DNA of 64,000 nt from Ehretia macrophylla (Eukaryota; Streptophyta; Magnoliopsida; Boraginales; Ehretiaceae): positions 45,125,569 to 45,189,568 of the forward strand of contig CM075766.1 of assembly GCA_037974665.1 (NCBI GenBank), read 5' to 3'. Both the position numbers and the translations under genes were made by a program. The notes under the pieces were generated by a model, which ran no database searches, was not told the DNA's origin, and saw only the letters and a program-made list of their open reading frames with translations. Positions 49,500 to 61,682 of the stretch are shown one piece after another. How positions within the stretch are numbered: the first letter of the stretch is position 1; each line of letters starts with the position of its first letter.

Positions 49500-49871
49500 A
49501 TGGCAACTGAAAAGATCCAACAAGAGAAGGCACCATCAGCTGCAGCTCCCAATCCAGCAATGACGTCTTGCCGAAGGAAGAAGAATGAAGACGCAACCTT
49601 TCTGGAAGATTTGAAAGATCACATTGATGAATTTATTCATGCTTCTATGGATGAACACAAAACATGCTTTCAGAAGACAATCAAGAAGGTTAGCTTCACA
49701 TAAGGTGATGGTAGATAACGTCTGACTGTTTGAAATTTTAAGGTTCGTTCTGATTATGTGGTTTTTATGCATTTTCAGATGTTTGGGATGTCAAAAGTTG
49801 TCTCAGAACGGAGTGGTGAGAGGGGGGAGGTTGAAAGTTCGTTGCCCTTGCGAACAACTTTGTCTGAATAG
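49500..49871 (+). CDS. Small conserved-looking protein of unknown function (93 residues)
   Basis: Two coding exons, 49500-49688 (AAGAAG|GTTAGC) and 49779-49871 (TTTTCAG|ATG), join in phase and end TAG. The protein is hydrophilic with no signal peptide or membrane segment. An Ala/Pro-rich N-terminus (APSAAAPNPAM) is followed by a basic CRRKKN, then an acidic-amphipathic helix-like core (FLEDLKDHIDEFIHASMDEH), a Cys-containing KTCFQKTIKKMFGMSK, and a short charged tail. The even phasing, a 5' UTR intron and charge pattern argue for a real gene. I have an impression that similar short proteins exist across plants but cannot name a family or function. Confidence 0.7.
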
Positions 49872-51052
49872 GATGAATAATTGTATTGGTATGATCAGCG
49901 AGCTCGGCATGCTCTTGTAGATTTCCAACTTGTTAACATCTTTTGTGTTACTCCAGTGCTTATATTAATCCTTTCTACTTTCTGCTTTGAATCTAGCCGC
50001 TTTTTGAAACTGATCTTGTTAACGCAATTATCTTTATTTAGATTCTTCTGCTTTCTTGTGGTAACAACGTCATCATAATTCTTGGTTCAGTTATCGACCC
50101 TTGGCACTATATCTTCTGTTCAGCGGGTGGAGTTCAATGTTCATCTGCTTTGGATTAAGCCTTCGCCCATTGCTCAGCTATCAATTGATAATAATCATTA
50201 TTGTTTTGGCTTTTATCAGATAATGTGCATCAGAATTGGGCTGAAGAAATCAAATCATAAAATTTTCAGAAGTAAAAGCAATCTTGCTGTGGTGTGTCGA
50301 GATAAATTATATTTATATATATCGTGCTAGACCGAATCAAATTATTCATATAATTTTGTTGTTGTATTTTTTGTTTTAGTTTTACCGTTTCTTCATAAAC
50401 GGTATCTATGAACAAGTTCTTTATTTATATCATTTTCTCTTGTTGTTTAATAAAATTTCACCTATAACGGATCAATCCGGGCGGTTTGAAGTTCTGAACG
50501 TTTTAATATATCAAAATCAACTCCCCCCATAGATATTTTACATAAAATATTACAATCAACCACTCCCTAACATATAAGTAAGATATTTTTCATCAAGAGA
50601 TAATTTTTAAACCACGCCTAATTGTAAAATGCAAAATTATTTGTTTTAAGCCTCGGAAATTCGAAATCCAAATTGTAAAATGCTGAAGATGAGAGATTCT
50701 TCAAAGTAATCAAGGTATTAAAAAATGAGTTGAATGAATTTGTTCGAGCAATTGATGAATGAAATTAAACACAAGCAGCATAAAATGTAAACAGCCAGAA
50801 ACAGAAATAAAAGAAAAACTTTGAATTCCATAACAAATCCTTCATTAACATAAATTCCAAGGAACTTTGTAAACATCGATTTTAACATCCAGCGGTCAAA
50901 AATGAAAGCAACACACCGAACAGAACCATAAGCCAACGACAACAGTAACAGTAACAGTAACCAACAATGACAGTAACAGTAACCAAAATTACCAAAACAA
51001 CACTAAACCAAATCCTAAATCCCAAACAACCCAACCAAATCAACCCCAAACC
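49872..51052. other. Convergent 3' flanks
   Basis: 3' UTR of the 93-residue protein gene (+), then the 3' UTR of the glycine-rich RNA-binding protein gene (-, probably 51052 down to about 50720). ORFs in 49881-50330 look like chance. Confidence 0.5.
50941..50985. repeat. (AGTAAC)n-type repeat in the GRP 3' UTR
   Basis: Five AGTAAC words occur in 45 bases (GTTACT on the transcript). The same word is repeated in the intron of the same gene (51590-51670). Confidence 0.75.
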
Positions 51053-51845
51053 CTAACTTCTCCAGTTTCCATCAGAACCACCGCCGTATCCACCTTCACG
51101 GCGACCACCACCGTATCCACCTTCACGACGACCACCACCGTATCCACCACCACCATATCCACCGCCACCACCGTATCCACCTTCACGACGGCCTCCGCCA
51201 TATCCACCTCCACCATAACCACCACCGCCTTCACGGCGTCCACCGCGGAATCCACCGCCGCCACCTCCACCACCGCTGCCGCGGGACTGCGCTTCGTTGA
51301 CGGTTATGTTACGGCCATCAAGCACCTGGCCATTCATCCCCTCGATAGCATCCCTCATCGATTGCTCATCCTTAAAGGTCACAAATCCAAATCCTCTAGA
51401 TCTACCTGTCTCACGATCATTAATAATCTGCAAAAATCAAACACAATTACACAAATCCATCAGATCTACATAGATCTACAAAATATATATACAAATCATA
51501 ACATAATACGTAAAAATATATATAGCTGAAACTGAAAAGCGATCGATCTTCGTCTCTATAGAAAGAGGAAGACGGAACGTACCGTTTCAGGAGAAAGTAA
51601 CAAATAGTAACAGATAGTAACAGAGTAACGGTAACGGTAAGAGAGTAACAGTAGTAACAGAGTAACAGTAGTGTGTTTTTTTAGTCGACAAAGCCGAATC
51701 GGGTCGGATCCGATCTCTGCGACAAACGGACCTTCGATTCGATGACTTCGCCGAACTGAGAGAAAGCCTCCTCGAGAGTACGGTCAGTGGTGGCCCATGC
51801 CAAACCACCGACGAAGCATCTGTATTCCACGTCAGTAGCGGCCAT
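51053..51845 (-). CDS. GRP7: Glycine-rich RNA-binding protein, GRP7/GRP8 type
   Basis: Nuclear and cytoplasmic RNA-binding protein of class IVa, linked to clock output, cold and splicing control. Exon 1 is 51845-51732 (TCGAAG|GTCCGT) and exon 2 is 51427-51053 (TTTGCAG|ATT), 162 residues in all, as usual for the family. The RRM spans about residues 8-82 with RNP2 CFVGGL (10-15) and RNP1 RGFGFVTF (49-56). After QSRGSGG comes a tail of Gly-rich blocks with RRE and Tyr (GGYGGGRREGGYGGG), ending WRS. The intron interrupts the RRM between K38 and I39, the same place as in the Arabidopsis genes, where an internal splice site in this intron allows negative autoregulation. GRP7 versus GRP8 cannot be decided. 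Confidence 0.93.
51590..51670. repeat. AGTAAC/GGTAAC repeat in the GRP intron
   Basis: Seven AGTAAC and two GGTAA(C/G) words lie in about 80 bases (GTTACT/GTTACC on the transcript), in the 5' half of the only intron. Confidence 0.75.
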
Positions 51846-51938
51846 TATAGAAAAATATAATATCTATGAAGAAGAAGATGTGAAAAGAAACGGATCTCAA
51901 AGTAAAAGTGATAAGAAAGCGGCTAAGAGAATGGGGTG

Positions 51939-51947
51939 TTATATAGG
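51939..51947 (-). promoter_or_regulatory. Putative TATA box of the GRP gene
   Basis: CCTATATAA on the minus strand, about 95 bases upstream of the ATG at 51845. Confidence 0.55.
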
Positions 51948-51959
51948 TGAGGTGTAGGT

Positions 51960-53224
51960 TGTTGCAGCTAGGGTTGGTTAAGTTGAGCTGTGTGCGCACT
52001 GCGCTCACTAAGTTAACCGTGGTTTACCTGTGGTTAGAGTATCCTCAATAGAATTTCCAAAATATAATTTAGGTTTCTAAAAGATAATAATTGAGATTTT
52101 AAATATTCCATAAAAAAAAATAATAATAATACCAATAAAATTTGTAAAATTCAAATATACATAAAGTCCATCATTTTTATTATTTTTTAAGTCAAAATAC
52201 AGCCCTAATTTCAATTTTTTTTACAAATTTGTTGAAAAAAATAAAAATTAAATTCTATTTTAATTTAAAAAATAACAAAAGTGATAGATCCTATATATAT
52301 TTGAATTTTACAAATTCTATTAATATTTTTTTTTCTATAAAATCTTTAAAAACTTCAATTATTGTTTTTTAAATATCCAAATTACATTTTAAAAACACTG
52401 TTTGGTTACGAGTACGAGTTCTTCCCCCAGTAGGTCTTCCACTTGCCACTTGCCACTTGCCACTTGCCACTTGCATACACCAAATTTCAAGAAGAAAAAT
52501 ACTAAATGCTTTAATTATTTTTGTTTAATTATTTTTGTGTTAAAAGCTTGAAGAAAATATTTATCACAATCTAAAACGTTGTATCGTACAATAAATACGT
52601 CGAAATAGAGGGATGCACTAGAAAACTATATAATTAGATGAATTGTCAATTTTTAAGACTAAAATAGTTCATCAAAACATGTGAGAAGAAGATAAGCATA
52701 ATTATAAAGTAATATAATTTGCTTTTTATAGAGACAAAAAGTTTAAAGTAAATAAATCGAGATAACTCTCTTCCAAAATAATTTTTTTAGCAATTTGAAA
52801 CTTCTTTATGCTCTTATCTCATCGTTTAACTCTTATCACTTTTGATAATAAACTTTTAGAAAAATGTTTCTTTCTACTTGTTTGATGAAAAATTTATCTT
52901 TCTACTTGTTTGACTGTTTAGAATAAATAAATTTTATAAAAGTAATCTAAGTTTTTTTGTTTGGTTGTACCTATTTAAAAAATTTCAAATTCAATATTTA
53001 CAATTATTAGATTTGGACAAACTTTACTCAAATTCGAGCATAAAAAGTGAAATTTATAAATCTACGTTTTCTAATTCTATTGTTAATATTTTGCAGAAAA
53101 AACTACCCTCAACTTTAAATAATTACCTTTATAGTCAAAGCCCAAAAAAAAAAAAAAAAGGTCTTCTCCGCTCTTCTTCTCTCTTCGACTCTAAAAAGAG
53201 AAAAAAAAAATTGACATCTTCTAT
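51960..53224. other. Promoter side of the GRP gene and AT-rich DNA
   Basis: No gene is seen. It holds the 7-bp tandem repeat at 52439-52474. Confidence 0.45.
52439..52474. repeat. 7-bp tandem repeat (CCACTTG)n
   Basis: Five consecutive CCACTTG units, exact. Confidence 0.9.
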
Positions 53225-53473
53225 TCATTCATCTTTCTTGTATTCGTTTACAGCTAATTTATGCTTCTCCAATGTTGCAATCAACACATACTTTTTCTCA
53301 CCAATTGGTCTCTCCCAAATCTTGATTCTTGTATCAGATGAACCTGTATAAATCATACCATCAAATGATACAACTACAGCGTTAATGGCATCATCATGAG
53401 CTTCGATTGATTCTATGCATCTCATATCCTTTGCGTGCCATATTTTTTCCACATCGATTCTATGAAAACTGAG
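53225..53473 (-). pseudogene. WD40-repeat gene fragment (JINGUBANG-like)
   Basis: About 80 residues are readable on the minus strand: EKIWHAKDMRCIESIEAHDD, then AINAVVVSFDGMIYTGSSD, IKIWERP and LIATLEKHKLAVN, before divergent codons and a stop. This is a little over one WD40 blade, with the KAHDDAINAVVV-type wording of plant JINGUBANG-like seven-blade proteins. The remaining blades are absent on both sides. A 5' extension SFHRIDVEKIW may be a decayed end of the previous blade (SWDRT-KIW). It is a gene scrap, not a functional gene. Confidence 0.7.
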
Positions 53474-56400
53474 TATAACAAGTTTTATGCAGCAATGCTA
53501 GGCCTTTAATTATTTTGACAAATTTTTATTGTTTTTATTTTTTATTTTTTATTTTTTGTTTTGAACAATTTTATGATAGTACCAGTAATCAATAATAGAA
53601 TGAGAAGATGACACTTATATCATAACCTAACTTCAATTGAATAACATACGAGTATTTAAATAAAATACAACTATTAATTATAATTTCACATATGTTCCAA
53701 ACACAATTTATAATTTTAAATGACATAATTGATTTAATATTGTTTTACAGTTCCAAACAGAATAATTCATTTGTAAATACAAATTTTCACCGAATTTATT
53801 TATAAATAAAATAAATTTAACAACACAAGTGTTTTCAAATACTATGTAAAAAGTCAGATTTAGCAAAATGCATATTTTTTTGACACTATTAAAGCTAATG
53901 CAAATAGCAAGATAAGAAATTATAGAAATTGGTAAAGTCACTAATCAATTGCAACTAGATTAAAAAGGAGGATAACAAGTTTAGTAGTATTCTTCTCTTT
54001 TTTCATGATTAACTTGTAAAGACTGACATTTTCCATCTCAAGAATCAAGATTTATCCAAATTCTACATTCTCTATAAAAAGACAAACAATTATCAATAAT
54101 ATTTGCCAAATATTTAAATCAATTTCTTTGTCAAATTTAAAACAATTTCAAATCCTAGTATAGCAATGTTATTACTCAATCATCACAATTATATAGATAT
54201 TCACTATCATTGAATTATCTCATTATGTTATAACTTTAATAGTAGATTCAAATTCAATTGACAATTTAATTGCTTTTCTCTTTTCATTTTTTAAGGGTAA
54301 ATTATTTATTTAGTCCCGTATGTTCACTATTTGTCTCAACTTACTATTTATTTTTTAAAATGTATCATTTTAATTATGTATATTTATTATTTGTCACAAC
54401 TTAGTTTTTATCTTCTAAAATATACATCTTTAATCACGTATCTTTACCATTTATTTTAATTTAATATTTATCTATTTCAAAATACAACATTTTAGTCATG
54501 TACTTATCTTGTTATTTTTTTATGGGAAAATAATAAAGTACTAACATAGAATATAATAACAAAGATATTGTACTAAAATAATATATTTTAAAAGATAAAA
54601 GTTAAGTTAAAACAAATGATAGAGATAAATAACTAAATAGGTAATTTAACATTTCTTAAACGAAAAAGAAAAACTGCGGAGCTCTAACAAACCCTGGTTA
54701 AAGCAGAGTTGGAAGATATTTCAGTGGGTCCACGGTCACGTTATCTCTGACGGGGTAGATACGTAAGTGGATATTCTGTTGGATAAGTCTAAAATTACAT
54801 TTCTACCATTCAATTTGCATGCTTGATTCTAGCACTAACAGAAGTCGGGTTAGTTTTGGGACGAAACAAATTAACAATATTGCTTTAAAAGTTTGTAAAA
54901 TCTTATTTTTTTTGCTTAAGAAAAGCTTTAATGATTGTTTTAATAAAAAAAACATCAACCGATGCCAGTGTTAACAAAATAGAGTAAAGGAAGTTCACAA
55001 ACTCCATAAAGGAATCAAACAATTAATCAATGTAGGTAGTGATCATAGTTAGACACTTCTAATTAATCAATCAACCAATTCATTTAACATCCTTTTTTTT
55101 TTTGGTCAATTCCTTTAACATCCCTATTAACATGATTAATGCTAAGCCCTATGTATAATCTATAAGAATTTTTATCGTTTCAAAAAAAAAAAAAATCTTT
55201 TGTCCAACTAAATGTACAAGAAGAGTCAATCCATCGATAACTCTAATGCGGTCGGATTCTATGGAAACACGATTGATTGTATTTCTCTTGCTTTACTAGG
55301 TAGCATGCATCAAGAAAAGTTGCAGCTAGTTTTTACAGTAGAGTCTTATCAGTGTATAGTCTCCTTCTCGGACATGGATTTTCTCTTAATTATTAGGTTT
55401 ACTGATTATGAAAAAGAGAAAAAAAGAAGAAATAAAAAGAGAAAACAACAAATGAAAAAAAATTAAATTTTAAAATAGTTAGTGAGATTGATGAATTTAT
55501 AAGATGGACAGTTAGAATTTTACTTTGTAGTAGTGAAGAGAGGATCTTAATTTGTCTCTACTAGGACTGCAGGTCCAGCTTAATAAGAAAAATCTTCAAA
55601 ACATTCTGGTTTGATGTGTTTGTGGGGTGTGAGTTCCACATATGCATAGAGTCCACACGCCAAACACAATAACGTTCCAATAAACACCACGCTCGGCAAT
55701 ACTCCTTGCTATAGGATGCATTTTTCAGTAAATAAGAAAGAAAAATTAAAAAGTTTGTTATTTTAGCATGCAACTAAGTATTCATGTACGAGATAGTATT
55801 TGAGTAATAAATATAAGATAGTATATAATAATACTCATTTTTAATAGCCCAGTAATATATAATAATGCTTATTTTTAACAGCCCCGGGGTATTGGGGCTG
55901 GGGGTAAAACATAATTTCTTACACTTTTCTGGGTATGTTTGTCGTGGTGGGTTGTATTTTGAATTAGATCACTTTCAACATTCTAACATTTGTATGTGTG
56001 TGTGTTTTTTTTTGGCGAAATAAAGGAATTTTAGATAATAGAACAACATTGCATGAGTTATTCTCTCCCATCAGGGGACAAGTCATGATGCATAAATATA
56101 ATTGACTATGAATGTTACTAATCCAATCAAGGTTTAGCTGCACGTAATATGTTTTACTATCCAATATGCGACTCAATTTGCCTGTCACTTCTTTGACTCT
56201 CCATTTTTTTTTTTTTTTTTCTTATTGTAGGGGAGGCCTTAGGCCTAAGGTCGAAGAACCTAATCAACGAGACTCGAGCTCGTAACCTTTCGTATATATA
56301 ATAAGTGACATTAACATCAGACTAAAGTTCCAATAGCGTGATTTAACCAATTTTGTGACAATAAGATCAAAACTAAATGGGCCCCGATGCTCATGGGGCG

Positions 56401-59400
56401 GCTCAAGTTGGAATTTTTCATGCTCCAATCCACTTTTCAGTTCATTGGGCTTCTTCTAATGCAGGCACTACAAGCTTCCAGTTCACTTGCACTAAAAATC
56501 TATATTTTTCAATTTTCTTAGAAATCAAATACAAGTAAAGAATTTTAGAAAAGTCCACATTGTTTCTTCAGTAGTAGCTATGCATTTTGTTGATTATGGC
56601 CTTTTTACTTTTGTTGCTTGTTCAAATTTAAAAAAAAAAAAATTGTTTCCTACATAAGTTTTCACGCTCATGTTTGCATTGAACAATATAAGTACCGGAG
56701 ATTAATACCATAGAGAGATTAGGCACTAACAAGAATTTTATTTTCTTATTTTTTCTATTTTTTTGGGCCTAACACAGATGATTAAACATGAATTTGAACT
56801 CACTCAACATACATATATATATTCACGTAATTACCATACTCTATACGCAATATATGATAAAGTAATGTTCGTATTAGACATTTTAATATACAATTAGGAC
56901 GTCACAAGAATGGACTAGGCTGCGCATTAATGAAAACTCGGGCCGGCCTGCTCCATCTAATGTGCCTTATTTCTAGATATCTATATGTAACAAAAACCCT
57001 TCTTAGCTTCGTGTACTATCATTTTGGTTAGATAATTTATTTCTTTCTAATCACGGAAAATATGTTTTGAAAACCCTTCATACTATCATCAGGATCCAGA
57101 TATCGGGATATATAATTTCAAAAATAGTGACAGTCTAATTTAGTTAGATAAAAAATCTACTAAAACCGACTCTTGTAAAAATAGCTTACAAATTGACTCG
57201 AACTTGAGACGTGAACAAGTTTTTGTTTACCTACAACAAGGTGGTTTAAAACGGTGGGTGTAGTATTTGAACAAAGCTTTCTGCTAGTACGTCTTTTAAT
57301 TGATAGTCTCTATTAATACCGACATTAAACAGTATCATCCCAGTTAACAGAAAAATGATTTCTTTTTGATTTGTCAATATGATAAATAATTTAGGTAATC
57401 AATATAAGCAAGTAACATCACAATTTGTCAAATATACGACAAGGATTACATATTGAATAGCAGTTTTGGTATGCTATCAACCAAGTGAAATAAATATTTG
57501 CAAGCTTTGTCGTGCTTCAATTAAAGAACTTCAACTTGGAGGGGCTTTAAGATCAATAATCTACCTCAGCCATTCTACATGTATATCCACATTCAATCAA
57601 TCGTTTTCTTTTTTGTTCATTTTCCAAAAGTTGCCATATTAGCTGACGAAAACCTTCATGATAATCTTTTCTTCTTTGATCATTACTTGGCATATTCCTT
57701 AACATATTTGGTAGATACATCTTCTGGCTAACACGTGAAAGAGTGTGTCAATATTTAAATTTGTCACTCATTTAAAAAGAATTTATCTATGCAGAAGATT
57801 GAATTCGACATATACGTAAAGGAACATGTTAAAAATAATAAATAAATAAAATTATTATCTCTCTAAAACCTTAAATTTTTAATGAGATGGTCACTTACTA
57901 CTTTCAACATAAATTACACATGAGATAAAAATTATAAAGTCAATCATTCATAATTAACTAGAAATATGGCTATCTTGTTACAACTTCACTCCAGTCACTA
58001 CACTTGCAAACTTGCGTAATAAGTCAAAAATAAGAATTGGTCGGAACAAGAGTTGTGTTTTTTCTGCTAAACTTTTTGTTGACCAACAATTTTTGTAGTT
58101 ATTCCTAACTCTTACCGGTTAGTTGTATTTCATATGCCATTACTTCGCACCCTATATATGTGGTTTTTTGGTTACTATGCGGGTCTTTCTTTTTCCCCAA
58201 ATTCTATCGGTGTGTACAAAAAAATTTAAGAAAAATTAACAAACTTGAATATAATATTTCACTCAGTTCTTTCTGGTATATAAATTTCATGTTATGCACG
58301 AAATTTAAAAAAATCATACTCACATTGAGGTTTCACCATCAAATTAATGGATGAAATTTAGATGGAAGAGACAAAATGCTAATTTTCTTAAGTTCATGTT
58401 TCACTTGGCATTTTTCACAAAATGGGAGAATGAATATAAGCAATCGTGTGATGTGTCAACGTGAAAATGACCGGACTAATTTTTCTTGGATACAATCTCC
58501 ATTAAATTTCTTAATGACCTTGTGTCACGTCACTATCCTTTACTTACTTGGAGAGAAATAAATATAAAAAAGAATTAATGTATTCACGGGAGAAATGCTT
58601 AGCAACTAATGTAACCCCATGAACCACTTGATACGAGAAAGTTCAAATATTGTGCCTTTGACCTTTCTTTCTAAATTCATGCTTTGCCAAATTTGCTAAA
58701 AATTTATTGCGAATCACACGAATTGACGTTTTAATTTTATTAAAATTTGTGGAAACTATAAATGATAACGAGAAAATTGTTACCTAAAAAGTTTAACACG
58801 GGTCATTTTCGAACAAAGTCCTTAATGTTATATAATTTTTAAAATTTATATACTCTCATAATATTATATTGTTATAAAATAGTCTAATGATTGTGAATCG
58901 ATAATAAAATTATGGTCAAATAATTTGAACAGTCTACTATTAATGAATCTCTTTTATACCGTCAAATGTTACGAGATGATCCAAATCTATTTTGATGTAG
59001 TATAATATAATCTATTAAAAAGTCCACGAATCATTGTCCAAAGGAGTATCTTCTTAGCTATAGACTACCAACTTATCACAACCATTCAAAATTTTAATCA
59101 TGGAAGCCAAGCAACCAAGCAATCAAGCAATTAAGATTTAGAGATTGAATGGTCGTCGCACCTTCCTCTCAAATTCCCCTCCACCATTATAGTCGCTTGC
59201 AAAGGGGCTGAAAATAACACTTCTTATTTTTAATTAAGTCCTTTTATCATTATTGTTTTTTTCATTGAATCTAGTATTTGATCTCATGAATATTTCTTCT
59301 ATATCTTTTCTTGTTTCATTTGTTAATATCACGTTCACTTGGGTGCCTCTTGCTTATATATGTAATTTCTTCTTTAAATTTTTAATATCTATTGAGAAAG

Positions 59401-61244
59401 TCCATGATTATTTTCAAAAAGTGGTGTAATAAGGATTGAGGGCTGATATATCAAATCATGATGAGGGTTGATGAATAATTCTTCGTGTTTGAATAATTAT
59501 TGGTGGAAGGCTTGTAATTAATGCTCAAAGCAAATGGATCATAAATTAGATAAACTAAAGAAACAAAAGAAAGTTATATACTCTTATGTAATGTAATAAA
59601 TGGTTGTCAACTAAATATATAAGATTTTAAATTAGATACTTGGTCAAACAAGTTTATCCATATAGGTATTGTTCAAAACGTTATATATATATCATCTTAG
59701 ACTTTTTGAATGCTTAGAAATTTGGAATTGTGGGCACGAATAAGATGTTTTAGAGATATAGAATTAGGGTGTAAGTCAAAATGTGCTTAATATATAACCC
59801 GAATTCTAATGTCGTTTGATTTTTTCAGAATTACCCAATTTTTAAATAATTAATATGTCGGAGCAAATATATTAGTTCAAATGTTTAGAATATCGACTTT
59901 TTAAAAATATTTTATTCTTTTATCGTGTTCCTTTGTATACAATTTTTTCATCCTACGATTAAACAAATCTCAACAGCAATAGGAAAACATTAATGACATT
60001 CAGTTAGTCTCAAATGGTAAGTCATAGTATCAAATACGATATTATTTTGGGTAGTCTTGTCGTTTGGATATTCTTCAATTTTTGAATAATCAAGATTCGA
60101 ATTTCCAAAGGAAGGGACACGTAGGGGCGGGAGCTGAAAAGGCAAAAAGAAGAAGAAAAGATTGACTTTAAGAAGAAGGTTAACTATTGATCATAACACT
60201 AATATGAGAGTGCCTTTGACTGAGAATTTTATTTTGGCTTAATAACCCTTTTTAAAGTTAAAGGGAAACAAAAGAAGAAAAAGAAGAAGAAGAATCCAGA
60301 ACCAAACGGTACATGCTCACATAGTTCATTCATAATTGAGGCTGCTAGGATAGTTATACCATTTGGCCATCACGTGCGTGTTACCCACTAGCATTATATG
60401 CTAATCATCGACCACATAGTAATTACATTGTATAATGTGTCTAACCTATTAATAATCAATTGCTGAGTACCTAAAAAGATCAATCATAGATCTGACATCT
60501 GTTGTCCATAAGAATAATACTTTGTTTTATGATGAAAAAATTATCAAAAAATTTATACGTGTCAAATCTTAACATATAATTTTGTTTGGAGGAGGCCAAA
60601 CTAATACTTTGCCTTTGTTCATTTCTTTGTTCTTTTGGATTTTTATTTTTTTTAATAACATAATAAGAAATTCATCCTAAATAAAATCACATTAAATCCA
60701 CCTTAAAATTATAAATGTTATGGTATAACCACGTACTGCAACACATATTCAATTATTCTTTTGGCCATTCGAGATGCAAAAGTGCACGATATGTCAATAT
60801 TTTAATTCACGTCTTGAAGGTACAGATCTGGAAAGCTTAAGCTGTAGCTCCCATTTAACTTTTTGCTTAATCAAGTAATTATGTTAAGTTTAAACACAGT
60901 GAACAAGTATTTCAAAATTATTATTAAGAAAGAGACGACATGGTCCAAACTGATTTGAGGGCATTGCCAGTTAATTCGTCAGTCTTTTTCTATATCTCTA
61001 AAGTCACACGAAAGCATTCAGTTTCTATAATACCTATTGTACTTTATTGTCTACTTGTATACAAGTTTGTAAACCAAATAATGACCCATATGACGCTGCA
61101 CCAGCAGCATACAGTGGCCCTACATACTGCTTTTTGAGAATTAAACGTTTTGATTAAAATTTAATAATTATAAATTATTGATATATTTATAATAAAATAA
61201 TATATATAATATGCATTAGTTAGATTCTATTTATAATAATAATA
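53474..61244. other. Long AT-rich intergenic region
   Basis: Apart from the MITE at 54296-54650 and MITE-like phrases near 55740-55790, I see no supported feature. ORFs 55212-55466, 58160-58561 and 60940-61137 have no recognisable domains. Confidence 0.45.
54296..54650. mobile_element. MITE with TIRs, family D
   Basis: GGTAAATTATTTATTTAGTC at the left matches, inverted, ACTAAATAGGTAATTTAAC at the right. Inner phrases TTTGTCTCAACTTA and TAAGTTAAAACAAATGA also pair. AT-rich and non-coding; target duplication unclear. Confidence 0.5.
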
Positions 61245-61612
61245 TGTTAGAGAATTTTTACTCTCTTTTTTTTGCTAACATTGAGGGACTTGTATTTTTT
61301 TTCCCTTAATTTTACGATGAATCTCTATTTTTCTTAAAATCAAGACAACATTATTTAAGAATTGCCTATACGCCATATTGGAGCTAACGAGCGACAATCT
61401 TGGCATCATTTATATTCTTGCACGACAAGTTCTCCAATCACCACGATTTGCAATTCCATTACCAATTGTATTTATTCTTTCCTTTCTCGTGTACATAAAA
61501 TCTTAGCTAATTGATTTGCTGTTAATTAGCTTAGGTACATAAGACTTTGTACATTATATATACGACTATCTCTATCAATAAAATTTGCTTCATTGCCTCA
61601 AACACTTTTACA
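61245..61612 (+). repeat. 5' LTR of the copia element
   Basis: Starts TGTTAGAGAA and ends CACTTTTACA, 368 bp. A TATA-like TTATATATACG lies at about 61554 and AATAAA at about 61578. Confidence 0.7.
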
Positions 61613-61627
61613 TGGTAACAGAGCAGG
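61613..61627 (+). other. Primer-binding site (initiator tRNA-Met type)
   Basis: TGGTAACAGAGCAGG directly follows the LTR. It differs by one base from the common TGGTATCAGAGC. Confidence 0.8.
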
Positions 61628-61682
61628 TCATCATATTGCTACTCTGCTAGGTTTAAGTCAATCAAACACTTCATATAATATT

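Noticed and set aside
51040..51273. Val/Asp-rich ORF opposite in frame to the GRP tail
   Set aside because: A frame shadow of the Gly-rich repeats of the RNA-binding protein gene.
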